Assembly (NCBI GenBank): GCA_902613185.1
Contig: CACMGP010000001.1
Coordinates: 372,001 to 436,000 of the forward strand
Reading direction: 5' to 3'
DNA length: 64,000 nt
From: an uncultured Alphaproteobacteria bacterium
GTDB lineage: Bacteria > Pseudomonadota > Alphaproteobacteria > HIMB59
Under the pieces are notes generated by a model. The model was not told where the DNA came from. It did not search any database and saw nothing but the letters and a program-made list of their open reading frames with translations. The translations under genes were made by a program, and so were the position numbers. Positions 1 through 9,167 of this stretch are shown one piece after another. Positions within the stretch are counted from its first letter, which is position 1. The number at the start of each line of letters is the position of its first letter.

Positions 1-662
1 CCTTCATTTTCTGTACCAATTCTATTAGAAGCAATGACTGGAATTTGATTTGCAGCTGCATGACCTTTCATTACGTTTTGCCAGTGATCTTTTGAGTCTA
101 ATAAAGGGTCTTGAGGCTCAGAACCAATTGCTGTGGGATATAATAAAATATCTGCACCAGAAAGTGTCATAGATCTTGCACATTCAGGAAACCATTGATC
201 CCAGCATATACCACAACCAAGATTTCCAAATTTTGTGTTAAATACTTTGAAGCCAGTATCTCCGGGCTTAAAGTAAAACTTTTCGTTATAACCAGGACCC
301 TCGGGAATATGCGACTTTCTATATAAATCACTTAATTTACCATCAGCATTAATCACAACTAGAGAATTAAAAAAATTATTTTCTTTTTTTTCAAAAAAAC
401 TGATCGGCATGACCATATTATTTTTCTCACAAAAATTAGAAAAAATTTCAAATAGTTTGTCATTAGGAAATTCAATTGCATAATTAAAAAACTTTTTATC
501 CTGAGTTGAGCAAAAGTATTCAGTTTGAAATAACTCCTGTAGGAGGAAAATATTTACATTTTCCTTAGATGCTTGTTGAGCAATATCTATAGCCTTATTT
601 ATGTTTAAATCTTTTTTTTCTTTTATTGATTTAAACTGCGAAGCAGCTACTTTAACTGACAT
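1..662 (-). CDS. aguB: N-carbamoylputrescine amidase (partial, C-terminus beyond window)
   Basis: Nitrilase-superfamily amidase that hydrolyses N-carbamoylputrescine to putrescine, CO2 and ammonia in the cytoplasm. About 220 N-terminal residues are visible and the 3' end runs off the left edge. I translated the minus strand from the ATG at 660-662; the product begins MSVKVAASQF. All three catalytic elements are seen: Glu43 in LLQELF, Lys in YRKSHIPEGPGYNEKF, and Cys in LGCGICWDQWFPE. The YRKSHIPEGPGY stretch is typical of the AguB branch rather than generic nitrilases. The start overlaps the end of aguA by 11 bp, so the two are translationally coupled and form a complete agmatine-to-putrescine route. 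Function is inferred from motifs plus this pairing. Confidence 0.93.
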   Translation of the reverse strand, partial: MSVKVAASQFKSIKEKKDLNINKAIDIAQQASKENVNIFLLQELFQTEYFCSTQDKKFFNYAIEFPNDKLFEIFSNFCEKNNMVMPISFFEKKENNFFNSLVVINADGKLSDLYRKSHIPEGPGYNEKFYFKPGDTGFKVFNTKFGNLGCGICWDQWFPECARSMTLSGADILLYPTAIGSEPQDPLLDSKDHWQNVMKGHAAANQIPVIASNRIGTENE

Positions 663-1641
663 TTTTTGGCACATTCATAGTAACACAATGGATATTACCT
701 CCACCATAATTTATATGTGAAGTTTCAATCATCTCAATTTTTTTATCTTTAAAAATATCTTTAAAAATATCATAAACCATTTCATCTTCTTTAACATTAA
801 ATTTTGGGACAAAGATTTTATGCTTTGAAAAATAAAAATTAATATACGAGGCAATAAGCTTTTTATCATTAACAACTATTTTTGAAGGAAGGGGTATATC
901 AATTAATTCTATGTTACTGTCAATGCTAGAAAGGTTACTTAGAATAATTGATTTAATCTTAGTTAAATTATTTGAGTTCAAATCATCTAAATCATAACTT
1001 TTTGCTATTAAATATTTTCTATTTCCAATAGGACATAAAATATTGTCTATGTGCCCATCAGTATCGTCATCTTTTAAACCCTCAGGGATCCAAATTATTG
1101 AATTTAAATCAAATAAACTAGTAAGTGTTTGCTCTATTTTTGCTTTTTTAGGATTATTTCTATTTGGGTTAAGTAGCACACTTTCAGTGGAAAACAAGTT
1201 TCCATATTCATCGTAAGTAATAGCACCCCCTTCTAAAGTAAGATCATTTAAATATGAAGTAAGAGAAAATTGATTTGAGATATATTCACCTACTTTATTA
1301 TCATTAAAATAATTTGGGTATTTTCCATAACCATTAAAATTAAAGTTAATACATTTAAGTTCATTATCCTCTTTGATAAAGATTGGGGCAATATCTCTCA
1401 TCCAAGAGTCATCTAGTTCTAGTTGGATAATATTTATTTTTTGATTATTAATATAATTTTTACACTCGTTGTAATCCTCTTTATTACAATACATATAAAC
1501 TGTTTCTTCATCCGAAATACAATTAGCTAAATGCGCCATTTCTAATCTAGCATCTTTAATTATTTCTTTGTAAAGATTTTTATTACATGGCCAAGCCATT
1601 AGACATTTGTCATGTACTTCCCATTCTGGAATTAACTTCAT
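652..1641 (-). CDS. aguA: Agmatine deiminase
   Basis: Converts agmatine to N-carbamoylputrescine plus ammonia; the adjacent AguB finishes the route to putrescine. The 329-residue protein belongs to the peptidyl-arginine-deiminase-like (PAD_porph) family. Visible motifs in order are MAWPCN near residue 15, WMRDIAPIF with Asp83, LEGGAITYDEYGN near 137, TDGHIDN with His197, and YGGGNIHC with the nucleophilic Cys319. Length is slightly below the usual 340-370. The start codon lies 29 bp from the divergent gene at 1671, leaving almost no room for separate promoters. No arginine decarboxylase is in the window, so the source of agmatine (own synthesis or uptake) cannot be told. Confidence 0.93.
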   Translation of the reverse strand: MKLIPEWEVHDKCLMAWPCNKNLYKEIIKDARLEMAHLANCISDEETVYMYCNKEDYNECKNYINNQKINIIQLELDDSWMRDIAPIFIKEDNELKCINFNFNGYGKYPNYFNDNKVGEYISNQFSLTSYLNDLTLEGGAITYDEYGNLFSTESVLLNPNRNNPKKAKIEQTLTSLFDLNSIIWIPEGLKDDDTDGHIDNILCPIGNRKYLIAKSYDLDDLNSNNLTKIKSIILSNLSSIDSNIELIDIPLPSKIVVNDKKLIASYINFYFSKHKIFVPKFNVKEDEMVYDIFKDIFKDKKIEMIETSHINYGGGNIHCVTMNVPKNVS

Positions 1642-1670
1642 AAGATTATAGTATATATTTTTTTCTAATT

Positions 1671-2222
1671 ATGAATATTTGTATGCTCTCAGATATAGTT
1701 AAAAAAGAAAAAAGAATGCCCCTGATACCAGATGATATTATTGAGCTAAAAAACATATCAACCAAATTCAACTTTTATATTGAAAAATTTACTGACAAAA
1801 TAATTGACGAGAAAGAATATATTTCAGTTGGGTGTAAGTACTATACAAATCAAAAAATAGATTTATTCTTATCAATGCAAGGTTTGAAACAAAGTCAAAT
1901 AAAGTCAAATCAAAATTACTTAGTCTTATTCGATGTTGAAGAGTATGTAGAGCAAAATAAAGCTATGTTGAATAAAATTTTAAAAAATAATTGTTCTCTG
2001 TTATTTTATGATTTATTGGGTGGCAAACACTCAATCAAAATTTTAAAATCTGCTAATAAAGAGCATTTGCTAAAATCAACTATTTATATAAGTAAAAAAT
2101 TAAAAGTAAAATTACCAGTACTTTGTAATTCCTTAAAAAGAGATAGTATTGAAAAATTTTATATATCCAAAAAAGGATATATTAATTTTCGTTATTTAAG
2201 TTTACTTGAAAAATTAGTTTAA
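1671..2222 (+). CDS. Stand-alone AlaDH/PNT N-terminal-like protein
   Basis: A 183-residue protein that does not match any full-length enzyme I recognise. Its first 110 residues resemble the N-terminal domain of the alanine dehydrogenase / transhydrogenase / saccharopine dehydrogenase superfamily: KKEKRMPLIPDDI near residue 11, IIDEKEYISVGCKY near 44, then LFLSMQGLKQSQI and YLVLFDVEEYVEQN. The Rossmann NAD-binding domain with its GxGxxG loop, which should follow, is absent; the rest is a Lys-rich stretch ending in LEKLV. The frame is intact from ATG to stop, so it is either a truncated relic or a working half-domain protein. It is divergent from aguA, and its last 9 bases overlap the convergent LysE-family gene. 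Function unknown. Confidence 0.6.
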   Translation: MNICMLSDIVKKEKRMPLIPDDIIELKNISTKFNFYIEKFTDKIIDEKEYISVGCKYYTNQKIDLFLSMQGLKQSQIKSNQNYLVLFDVEEYVEQNKAMLNKILKNNCSLLFYDLLGGKHSIKILKSANKEHLLKSTIYISKKLKVKLPVLCNSLKRDSIEKFYISKKGYINFRYLSLLEKLV

Positions 2223-2813
2223 TATTAAATAAATACCCGTAGATACTAATAATAATGCAAAGAAATACTCAAAGCTTCTTTTTAATTTAGGATTAGATAC
2301 TAAATTTTTAATTAAACTTCCAAAAAGTGCCCATAAACTTATACATGGAAAGCTTACCAATGATGACATCAAGCCTGTAAAAAGAACAGCTATCCAAAGC
2401 TTTTCTTCTAAAGGCATAAAACCAGATGCAACTGTAATGGCAATAGTCCATGCCTTAGGGTTTACCCATTGAAAAAGAGCAGCTTCATATATATTTAGAG
2501 GTCTACCTGTATCTTTCTTATAATCCTTTAGAGACCCAATCATTTGATAAGCTAAATAAATGAGATAAAAAAAACAAAGCCATTTTAGTATCATTTGAAA
2601 TTCTGGTTTATTAATCAAAATTAAACCTAAACCTGTGCAAATTAATGAAACTTGAAGTGCATGACCTAAAGAAATACCAGTAATATGTGGTAGAGACCTT
2701 TTAAAACCAAATTTTAAGCCTGAGATCGTCAACATAGCATTATTGGGTCCAGGTGTTATAAACATGACGGTGTAATATGATACGATTGCTATAACTAAAG
2801 CTATATCTATCAA
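2214..2813 (-). CDS. LysE/RhtB family amino-acid exporter
   Basis: Predicted inner-membrane exporter of 199 residues with about six hydrophobic segments. The family signature is clear at the N-terminus: FITPGPNNAMLTISGLKFG near residue 18, followed by GISLGHALQVSLICTGLG and later WVNPKAWTIAI near residue 115. LysE/RhtB proteins export amino acids such as lysine, threonine or homoserine; the substrate here cannot be told. It sits 4 bases from the end of the phosphoglycerate mutase gene on the same strand and overlaps the stop of the convergent gene at 1671-2222 by 9 bases. It is the first of three LysE-superfamily genes in the window. Confidence 0.85.
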   Translation of the reverse strand: MIDIALVIAIVSYYTVMFITPGPNNAMLTISGLKFGFKRSLPHITGISLGHALQVSLICTGLGLILINKPEFQMILKWLCFFYLIYLAYQMIGSLKDYKKDTGRPLNIYEAALFQWVNPKAWTIAITVASGFMPLEEKLWIAVLFTGLMSSLVSFPCISLWALFGSLIKNLVSNPKLKRSFEYFFALLLVSTGIYLILN

Positions 2814-2817
2814 TTAA

Positions 2818-3441
2818 TTAATCTTTAATACTAAACTTATTATCTTTTAAGATAACATGTATTGGAACACCAGTTGAGAGTTCAACAGAATTAATGTTAT
2901 TTGGTTCATAAATATTCATTACAATTAGAAGCGCTCTTAGAGAGTTCCCATGTGCTGCAATTAAAATATTACCATTTTCATCGCTTTGAATAGCAGGTTT
3001 AATTACTTCCACAAAATATTTTGTAACTCTTCTTACCACATCCTCAAGACTTTCACCGTTAGGGGGTTGATCAGAATAACCTCTTCTCCACTTATGAACT
3101 TGTTCTTCTCCAAATTTATCAGCAGTTTCCTTTTTGTTTAAACCCGTGAGATCACCATAATCTCTCTCATTTAAATTAATGTTTGAGATTATTTTTCCTT
3201 CATTATTTAAAAAATCCCACTGATTGAGGTTTTGAAGAATTATTTTAGCGGTTTCTTGAGCTCTTTTTAATTCGCTAGTAAATACAATATTGAATTTAAT
3301 ATCTAAATTTTTGAAGTTTTGCCCAGCTTTATTCGCCTCCTCAATACCTTGTTCAGATAATTCAATATTTTTAAAGCCGGTAAAAAGATTTAATTTATTC
3401 CACTCGCTTTGACCATGGCGAATTAATAAAATATTTTTCAT
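2818..3441 (-). CDS. gpmA: 2,3-bisphosphoglycerate-dependent phosphoglycerate mutase
   Basis: Interconverts 3- and 2-phosphoglycerate in glycolysis/gluconeogenesis. The 207-residue protein has the histidine phosphatase core: LIRHGQSEWN with phosphohistidine His9, TSELKRAQETA near 55, NERDYGDLTGLNK with Glu92, the RRGYSDQPPNGESLEDV segment typical of dPGM, and AAHGNSLRAL with His164. It is shorter than the 250-residue enteric GpmA but of ordinary length for alphaproteobacteria. The start lies only 28 bp from the divergent fumC start. Other sugar-phosphate genes of the window (tkt, gap, fba) are far away at 29.7-33.5 kb. Confidence 0.93.
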   Translation of the reverse strand: MKNILLIRHGQSEWNKLNLFTGFKNIELSEQGIEEANKAGQNFKNLDIKFNIVFTSELKRAQETAKIILQNLNQWDFLNNEGKIISNINLNERDYGDLTGLNKKETADKFGEEQVHKWRRGYSDQPPNGESLEDVVRRVTKYFVEVIKPAIQSDENGNILIAAHGNSLRALLIVMNIYEPNNINSVELSTGVPIHVILKDNKFSIKD

Positions 3442-3469
3442 TGAATTTGATATATATTATTAATTACTC

Positions 3470-4858
3470 ATGGTCAAATTTCGCATTGAAAAAGATAGCT
3501 TAGGTGAAATTAAAGTTGAAAGCACGAAACTTTGGGGAGCACAAACTCAAAGATCAATAGAAAACTTTCAAATAGGTATTGGGAAATTTCATTTTCAAAA
3601 TATTTTTATAGAGGCCCTTGCCTTACAAAAAAAATCATGTGCTTTCGCAAATGCAGAATTAAAATTATTACCGAAAAATCACACTAAGATTATTGGTAAA
3701 GTTTGTGATTTAATTATATCTGGAAAATTAAATGGTCACTTTCCTCTTGTTGTATGGCAAACAGGATCAGGGACTCAAATCAATATGAATCTTAATGAAG
3801 TCATTGCAAATAAAAGTAATCAATTATTAAGAAGAAAGCTCCCGACAAATACCCCACTTCATCCTAATGATCATATTAATATGTCTCAATCATCAAATGA
3901 CAGTATTCCATCTGCTATGCATATAGCTACTGTGCTATCAATTAAAAAAAAATTACTCCCTGAAATAGTTTTTTTTAAAAAATCTTTAAAAAAGAAAATT
4001 TCAGAGTTCAAAGGAATAATTAAAATTGGAAGAACTCACACTCAAGATGCAACACCAATTAAAATTTCAAATGAATTTTTAGCCTTTAATGATCAAATAT
4101 CTTATGCAGAAAATGTAATAAAAAAAAGTTTAGATAAACTCTATGAATTAGCTCAAGGAGGAACTGCTGTTGGATCTGGAGTAAATGCACCAAAAAATTT
4201 TTCTAAAATATTTATTAAATACTTAAAAAAGGAAACGGGTCTTCAGTTTAAGTCTGCCCCAAATAAGTATGAGTCTCTTGCTTCCCATGATGTATTTATT
4301 GAAGTCATGTCAGGTATCGAAATTTTAACTAGTGCTTTATTTAAAATGGCAAATGATATTAGGGTATTAGCATCTGGACCAAGAAGTGGCATTTCTGAGT
4401 TAATTCTTCCAGCCAATGAACCTGGCTCATCAATTATGCCAGGAAAAATAAATCCTACACAGTGTGAGGCTCTATCGATGGTGTGTACGCATGTGATTGG
4501 TCTTAGAAATTCTATAGCCTTCGCTTGCACACAAGGTCATTTCCAATTAAATGTTTATAATCCATTAATCATACATAATACTCTTGATGCAATAAGTTTA
4601 ATTAGCGAGGCTATGGCCTCTTTTAATAAAAACTGTTTAAAAGGATTAAAAGTTAATAAAAAAAGAATAAATGAACTTTTAAATCGCTCTTTAATGCTTG
4701 TGACGCCTTTAACAAAAGTTATTGGATACGATCTTGCCTCTAAAGTGGCACTAAATGCTTATAATAAAAATATTTCATTAAAAGAGTCTTGTATGGAACT
4801 AACTGATTTATCTGAGGAAGAATTTAATAAATATACTGATCCAAAAAAAATGGTTTAG
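3470..4858 (+). CDS. fumC: Fumarate hydratase, class II
   Basis: Iron-independent fumarase of the TCA cycle, converting fumarate to malate in the cytoplasm. At 462 residues it is normal for FumC. Visible are the N-terminal E-K-D-S-L-G-E motif, TKLWGAQTQRSIENF near residue 20, TGSGTQINMNLNEVIANKS near 97, the HPNDHINMSQSSNDS loop near 130, and the fumarase/aspartase signature GSSIMPGKINPTQCEA near 320. The C-terminus has the usual TPLTKVIGYDLASK segment. The stop region overlaps the convergent lpxC stop by 4 bp, and the start faces gpmA across 28 bp. The class II enzyme fits an iron-poor, oxic habitat, which is inference. Confidence 0.95.
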   Translation: MVKFRIEKDSLGEIKVESTKLWGAQTQRSIENFQIGIGKFHFQNIFIEALALQKKSCAFANAELKLLPKNHTKIIGKVCDLIISGKLNGHFPLVVWQTGSGTQINMNLNEVIANKSNQLLRRKLPTNTPLHPNDHINMSQSSNDSIPSAMHIATVLSIKKKLLPEIVFFKKSLKKKISEFKGIIKIGRTHTQDATPIKISNEFLAFNDQISYAENVIKKSLDKLYELAQGGTAVGSGVNAPKNFSKIFIKYLKKETGLQFKSAPNKYESLASHDVFIEVMSGIEILTSALFKMANDIRVLASGPRSGISELILPANEPGSSIMPGKINPTQCEALSMVCTHVIGLRNSIAFACTQGHFQLNVYNPLIIHNTLDAISLISEAMASFNKNCLKGLKVNKKRINELLNRSLMLVTPLTKVIGYDLASKVALNAYNKNISLKESCMELTDLSEEEFNKYTDPKKMV

Positions 4859-5712
4859 TTGATCTTATGTATCTTATAATTTTCTTTTGATTTGAATAAT
4901 TCCTTTAGCAAATTATTTGTAATGAAGTGACCTGTTTTAAAACCTTTATAAGTTCCAATTATAGGGTAACCAGATAAATAAAGATCGCCAACTACGTCTA
5001 AAACTTTGTGGCGCATTAATTCGTTATCATATCTTAATCCATCTTTATTAAGTGGTTTTTTATCTTTAATAACAATGGCATTATCTAGTGAGCCGCCTTT
5101 AATTAGATTTTGTGACTTGAGGTATTCAATTTCTTGAAAAAAACCAAAAGTTCTTGCTTTTGATATAGACTCAATATAGTTGCCATTTAAATTCTTAATT
5201 TTAATATTTTGATCTTCATACTTTCCTTCGAAACTAGATTCTAAATTAATATTTAATCCCTCATCTTTTGGTAAATTAGGCGCTAACTCTGCATATCCAT
5301 AGTCACATGAAAATTTTACAGGCTTAACAATTTCTAGAATGTTTTGTTCTGAGTCTTGCTCTTTAACTCCTTTTTTTAAGATACTCTTAACAAATACATT
5401 AGAACTACCATCAAGAATAGGTACCTCAATATTGTCAATTAAAATTTCACAATTGTTAATATGTAATCCTGCAAGAGCACTTAATAAGTGTTCAACAGTA
5501 TTAACTTCAACGCCATTTGAAGCAATGTTGGTTGAAAATTTTGTAGATATTACTTTATTCCATTTAGCGGGTATAATTGTTGATTTATCAGTTCTATTAA
5601 AAAATATACCAGACTTTAAAGGTGCAGGGTTAAGGGTAACATTAGTTTTAACACCGGTATGTAATCCAACCCCATCTATTTTTACTGAATCATTGAGAGT
5701 GAAGCTTTTCAT
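4855..5712 (-). CDS. lpxC: UDP-3-O-acyl-N-acetylglucosamine deacetylase
   Basis: Zinc deacetylase for the first committed step of lipid A synthesis, so this cell makes an LPS-type outer membrane. The 285-residue sequence keeps the family ligands: GVGLHTG near residue 14, NTVEHLLSALAGL with zinc-binding His75, and RHKVLDVVGDLYLSG with His235 and Asp239 as remaining ligands; KTGHF near 259 supplies the later catalytic histidine. It is the last gene of the division/cell-wall run, 60 bp after ftsZ, which is its classical position. Its 3' end overlaps fumC by 4 bp on the other strand. Confidence 0.95.
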   Translation of the reverse strand: MKSFTLNDSVKIDGVGLHTGVKTNVTLNPAPLKSGIFFNRTDKSTIIPAKWNKVISTKFSTNIASNGVEVNTVEHLLSALAGLHINNCEILIDNIEVPILDGSSNVFVKSILKKGVKEQDSEQNILEIVKPVKFSCDYGYAELAPNLPKDEGLNINLESSFEGKYEDQNIKIKNLNGNYIESISKARTFGFFQEIEYLKSQNLIKGGSLDNAIVIKDKKPLNKDGLRYDNELMRHKVLDVVGDLYLSGYPIIGTYKGFKTGHFITNNLLKELFKSKENYKIHKIN

Positions 5713-5772
5713 CTAATAAAATAATATGAAAATAAACAAATAATATTACTTTATATTTGTAAAACTTTGTAT

Positions 5773-7308
5773 TTACTGGGCTTGTTGATTAGACCCTTTA
5801 CGAATATAAGAAGGAGTATCTGTATCCTCAACTGTCTCATTTTCATCACTAAATTCAGAAATATCTGAAACTTCTGACATTTCATCTCCATTATTGCTTG
5901 GTTTAGTTTTCTCAGTTTCTTCCTCAACAACGTCATTAAACAAAAAGAGATTTGGATCAGTCTTTGTTTTTTTTGGTTTTTTTGTCTTTTCTGGACTTTT
6001 GAGACTATCTTCTATAATTTTTTTATCAGAAGTGATCAAATTAGAGAGCATACTAAAAAAACCTTTTTTCTTTTTTTCCTCAAAATTCTCAAAATTGGTA
6101 TTATTTTCTGTGCTTTTTTCAACTAATTCATCTTTATCTACTTGAGTTATATCCATATCATTTGTCAAATTAAATTCCTCTTCTTCAGAATTAACTTGTT
6201 TGTTTTCAACTACACTTGAAATATCTTCAAGATGTTTGATATCTGAGCCTTCGTAGGAGAAGCTTCCGTCAATTTTATTTTGAATAGAGCTAAATCCTGA
6301 ATTATTTTCGGACTCTGGGTAGTAAAGAATTTTTTTTCCTGAAGCCTCAATACCAGTAGCGAAAATACTAATTTTCAATTTACCCTGTAGAGTCTCGTCT
6401 ATTAAAGAACCGAAAATTATGTTAGCTTCAGGGTTAACACTCTGTCTTATGATATTAGCAGCATGATCAACTTCCAATAAAGTCATATCACTGCCTCCAG
6501 AAATATTAACAATAACTCCTTTTGCTGTGTTCATATCTATGTTTTCTATCAATGGATTAGTTAAAGCCAAATTTGATGCCTCTACGGCTTTGTTATCGCC
6601 CTCTGCAACAGCTGTACCCATCATAGCAAAACCCATCTCTTTTATTACTGTTCTTACGTCTGCAAAATCTAAGTTAATTAAACCAGGTTGCGTAATTAAG
6701 TCAGTTAGTCCTTTTACTCCATCAAAAAGAACATTGTCAGCTTTTTTAAAAGCCTCTGCAAAAGAGGTTTGTTCATTAGATACCTTGAATAAGTTTTGGT
6801 TTGGTATTATCAATAATGTATCCACATTTTTTTTTACCTCTTCAAGACCTTCTAATGCTAAATTCATTCTTTTAGTGCCTTCAAAATTAAAAGGAGTCGA
6901 AACAATTGCAACAGTAACAATACCTAATTTTTTTGCTATGCTTGCAATAACAGGTAAAGCGCCTGTTCCTGTACCCCCGCCTAAACCTGCTGTTAGAAAT
7001 AACATATTAGTATTTCTTAATTCCTCTGATATTAAATCGATACTCTCCTCAGCTGCATCTTTTCCAATTAGTGGATCTGCTCCTGCGCCTAAACCTTTTG
7101 TTTTTTCTAAGCCTAACTGTATACGATTATAACAAAGAGAGTTTTCAAGTGCTTGAGCATCTGTATTTGCTACAATAAAATCAACATTATTTAAGTCTGA
7201 TTGAATCATGTTATTTACAGCATTGCTACCTGCACCTCCGATACCCATGACTGTTAGAGATGGTTTTAAGTTTTTTTGATCAACAACTGGTTCTATATCT
7301 AGTGTCAT
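5773..7308 (-). CDS. ftsZ: Cell division protein FtsZ
   Basis: Tubulin-like GTPase that forms the division ring. The GTPase and activation domains cover roughly residues 15-325: GIGGAGSNAVNNM near 22, ANTDAQAL near 47, the GTP-binding GGGTGTGA at 110-117, and NLDFADVRTV near 210 in the T7 loop region. From about 330 to 490 lies a long linker very rich in Glu, Asp, Lys and Ser, giving 511 residues in all. The last residues DTPSYIRKGSNQ look like the conserved C-terminal peptide that binds FtsA. The gene sits between ftsA and lpxC as in most proteobacteria. Long open frames on the other strand here are antisense shadows. Confidence 0.97.
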   Translation of the reverse strand: MTLDIEPVVDQKNLKPSLTVMGIGGAGSNAVNNMIQSDLNNVDFIVANTDAQALENSLCYNRIQLGLEKTKGLGAGADPLIGKDAAEESIDLISEELRNTNMLFLTAGLGGGTGTGALPVIASIAKKLGIVTVAIVSTPFNFEGTKRMNLALEGLEEVKKNVDTLLIIPNQNLFKVSNEQTSFAEAFKKADNVLFDGVKGLTDLITQPGLINLDFADVRTVIKEMGFAMMGTAVAEGDNKAVEASNLALTNPLIENIDMNTAKGVIVNISGGSDMTLLEVDHAANIIRQSVNPEANIIFGSLIDETLQGKLKISIFATGIEASGKKILYYPESENNSGFSSIQNKIDGSFSYEGSDIKHLEDISSVVENKQVNSEEEEFNLTNDMDITQVDKDELVEKSTENNTNFENFEEKKKKGFFSMLSNLITSDKKIIEDSLKSPEKTKKPKKTKTDPNLFLFNDVVEEETEKTKPSNNGDEMSEVSDISEFSDENETVEDTDTPSYIRKGSNQQAQ

Positions 7309-7328
7309 TTTTTTCCCCGCAAATCAAC

Positions 7329-8519
7329 CTATAGTAGGTCTACGAATCTTTTGTACCATATTTTGTTTGAAAAAGAATCAATTTTTTGAATAAAGTTTTT
7401 ATTTCCAAAGTCTTTGTTTGTAAGAAGCCAAAAACTTGAATATAAAGACATTATACTAGCGTCATTCAACACTTTCGGTATACCACATGACTTTGGTGGT
7501 TCCAAAAATTGAATATCATGGCCAAACTTCGTACGAAAGTAGTTATAGAAATTATTTATCTTTGAGCCACCTCCAGTAAACAAATACGAATAAAAACTCT
7601 TATCTTTAGGTAAGGATTTAAAAACCAATTCAAAGGTTTCATCTAAACGATCAGACATAATCTCTTTTAAATTATCATGTCCAACATTTTTTTTTTTGTT
7701 ATCACCGAACTCCTCCCAAATTGGAATTTCAACTATTGAATTCCTAGTATCAGATAAATTAATTGTTGAAATCTTAAGTTTTTCAGCAAAATCAAAACTG
7801 ATATTATGAATATTAACTAGATCATTAGAAATTTTTTTACTTCCATGTGGTATTTTTTTTATAAAATGCAAAACCTTATTTTTAATCATAATAATATTAA
7901 TATATTTAAAACCATAATCTATAAGTACTACATCTGCTCTGGTTTTAGGTTTATTTTTTAAATAAAAATAATAGGAAGTTGTGGAATCTAGATAATTTAA
8001 AATCCTAATCTGTAATTTTTGAAATATATTATTTAGAAGATTAATTTGTTTAATATCAATCATTGAAACTAAAGAAATTAAAGATAGCTTTTTACAATTT
8101 AAACCTAATGGATTATCTGTAATTAATTTATCATCAATTTTATAATGTGAAATGTATAAATTATAATGGTAATTTTTATCTTTAGAAATATTGATTTTTG
8201 AAATTTTTCTTAAATCATTTTTTTCAATAATAGCACCATTAAGATTGAGGTCTTTTTGAGTTTTCTTTATTCTAACACTTTGATTTGTAATAAGGAGGTA
8301 TGCATCTTTGATAATATGATTTGCTTGTTTTTCAGCTTGAACAATTGAATTTTTAATACTCTCTATAAAATCATCAAAATTTTCTATCTCTTCACCTGTA
8401 TATCCTCTTGACCTAGTCTTACCAGTTCCAATGATTGAAAAATCGTTATTTAATTCAGAGTATATGATTGTCTTTATAGAAAAAGAACCGATTTCAATAA
8501 TTGTTTTATAACTATCCAA
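7329..8519 (-). CDS. ftsA: Cell division protein FtsA
   Basis: Actin-like ATPase that anchors FtsZ to the membrane. The 396-residue protein starts with an IEIGSFSIKTIIYS phosphate-1-like segment near residue 8, has VVLIDYGFKYINIIMI near 197 as the second phosphate motif, and YLFTGGGSKINNFYNYF near 312 as the adenosine-binding motif. The sequence is much diverged compared with FtsZ. The C-terminal stretch SNKIWYKRFVDLL can form a short amphipathic membrane-targeting helix as in the family. It follows ftsQ directly with no gap and precedes ftsZ by 20 bp. Confidence 0.9.
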   Translation of the reverse strand: MDSYKTIIEIGSFSIKTIIYSELNNDFSIIGTGKTRSRGYTGEEIENFDDFIESIKNSIVQAEKQANHIIKDAYLLITNQSVRIKKTQKDLNLNGAIIEKNDLRKISKINISKDKNYHYNLYISHYKIDDKLITDNPLGLNCKKLSLISLVSMIDIKQINLLNNIFQKLQIRILNYLDSTTSYYFYLKNKPKTRADVVLIDYGFKYINIIMIKNKVLHFIKKIPHGSKKISNDLVNIHNISFDFAEKLKISTINLSDTRNSIVEIPIWEEFGDNKKKNVGHDNLKEIMSDRLDETFELVFKSLPKDKSFYSYLFTGGGSKINNFYNYFRTKFGHDIQFLEPPKSCGIPKVLNDASIMSLYSSFWLLTNKDFGNKNFIQKIDSFSNKIWYKRFVDLL

Positions 8520-9167
8520 CTATTTTAACCTTATAGTTTTGTTATGAAAATTTCTCAAATCCAAAAAGTGCTCATAATTTGTGTTTTTTTCAATTAAATC
8601 AATATTATTTTCAATAAAATATAACAGTTTTGAGTCAATTACTTTGGGAAGCATAATTATTTTACCATCACTTAAAACTAAATTGTATCTTCTATCGTCA
8701 ATATATTCTATTTGTTTAATATCAAAATAAGAAGACAAAGTTTTATAGTTTTCAATTAGATATTTATTTATGTGAAGACTCTTTTTTGAAATGTCTATTA
8801 GATCAATATCATTTAAATAACTTACTCTAAAATAATTGAGACTAGCTTTAATATTATCATAAAATATCACCTCTTTTGTAATGTAATTTATTGCAAATGG
8901 TTCATTTAAATTAATTTTTATGTTAATTTCATTATTTCTTCGATTTAATATATAGCTTTCAATAAATAAATATTCTTTTAAGTAATTATTTATATCATTT
9001 AAATTATTTGTTATTTCAACTTCAAAATCTTCATGTATGTCTGAGTCTAAAAAATTAATAATTTCTAATGGTTTTTTTTCTAAAAATTTAATAGAAAAAT
9101 AAACGAAAAATATCAAAAATAAAATTGATGATAAATATATTAATGTATCACTAGATCTAAATTTCAT
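8520..9167 (-). CDS. ftsQ: Cell division protein FtsQ
   Basis: Bitopic inner-membrane divisome protein. The 215 residues comprise a short cytoplasmic N-terminus, one membrane segment at about 8-28 (LIYLSSILFLIFFVYFSIKF), and a periplasmic part. Overall identity is low, but the C-terminal pattern RRYNLVLSDGKIIMLPK near 168 and FLDLRNFHNKTIRL at the end matches FtsQ beta-domain sequences. The identification leans on position: ddl, ftsQ, ftsA, ftsZ is the classical order, and the start overlaps the ddl stop by 4 bp. It is shorter than typical alphaproteobacterial FtsQ (about 280-310). Confidence 0.85.
   Translation of the reverse strand: MKFRSSDTLIYLSSILFLIFFVYFSIKFLEKKPLEIINFLDSDIHEDFEVEITNNLNDINNYLKEYLFIESYILNRRNNEINIKINLNEPFAINYITKEVIFYDNIKASLNYFRVSYLNDIDLIDISKKSLHINKYLIENYKTLSSYFDIKQIEYIDDRRYNLVLSDGKIIMLPKVIDSKLLYFIENNIDLIEKNTNYEHFLDLRNFHNKTIRLK

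Noticed and set aside
5339-5716. 125-codon frame on plus, opposite lpxC
   Set aside because: Antisense shadow of a well-supported gene; no domain.
6527-7132. 201-codon open frame on plus, opposite ftsZ
   Set aside because: It is antisense to the most conserved part of FtsZ and shows only mirrored hydrophobic composition.
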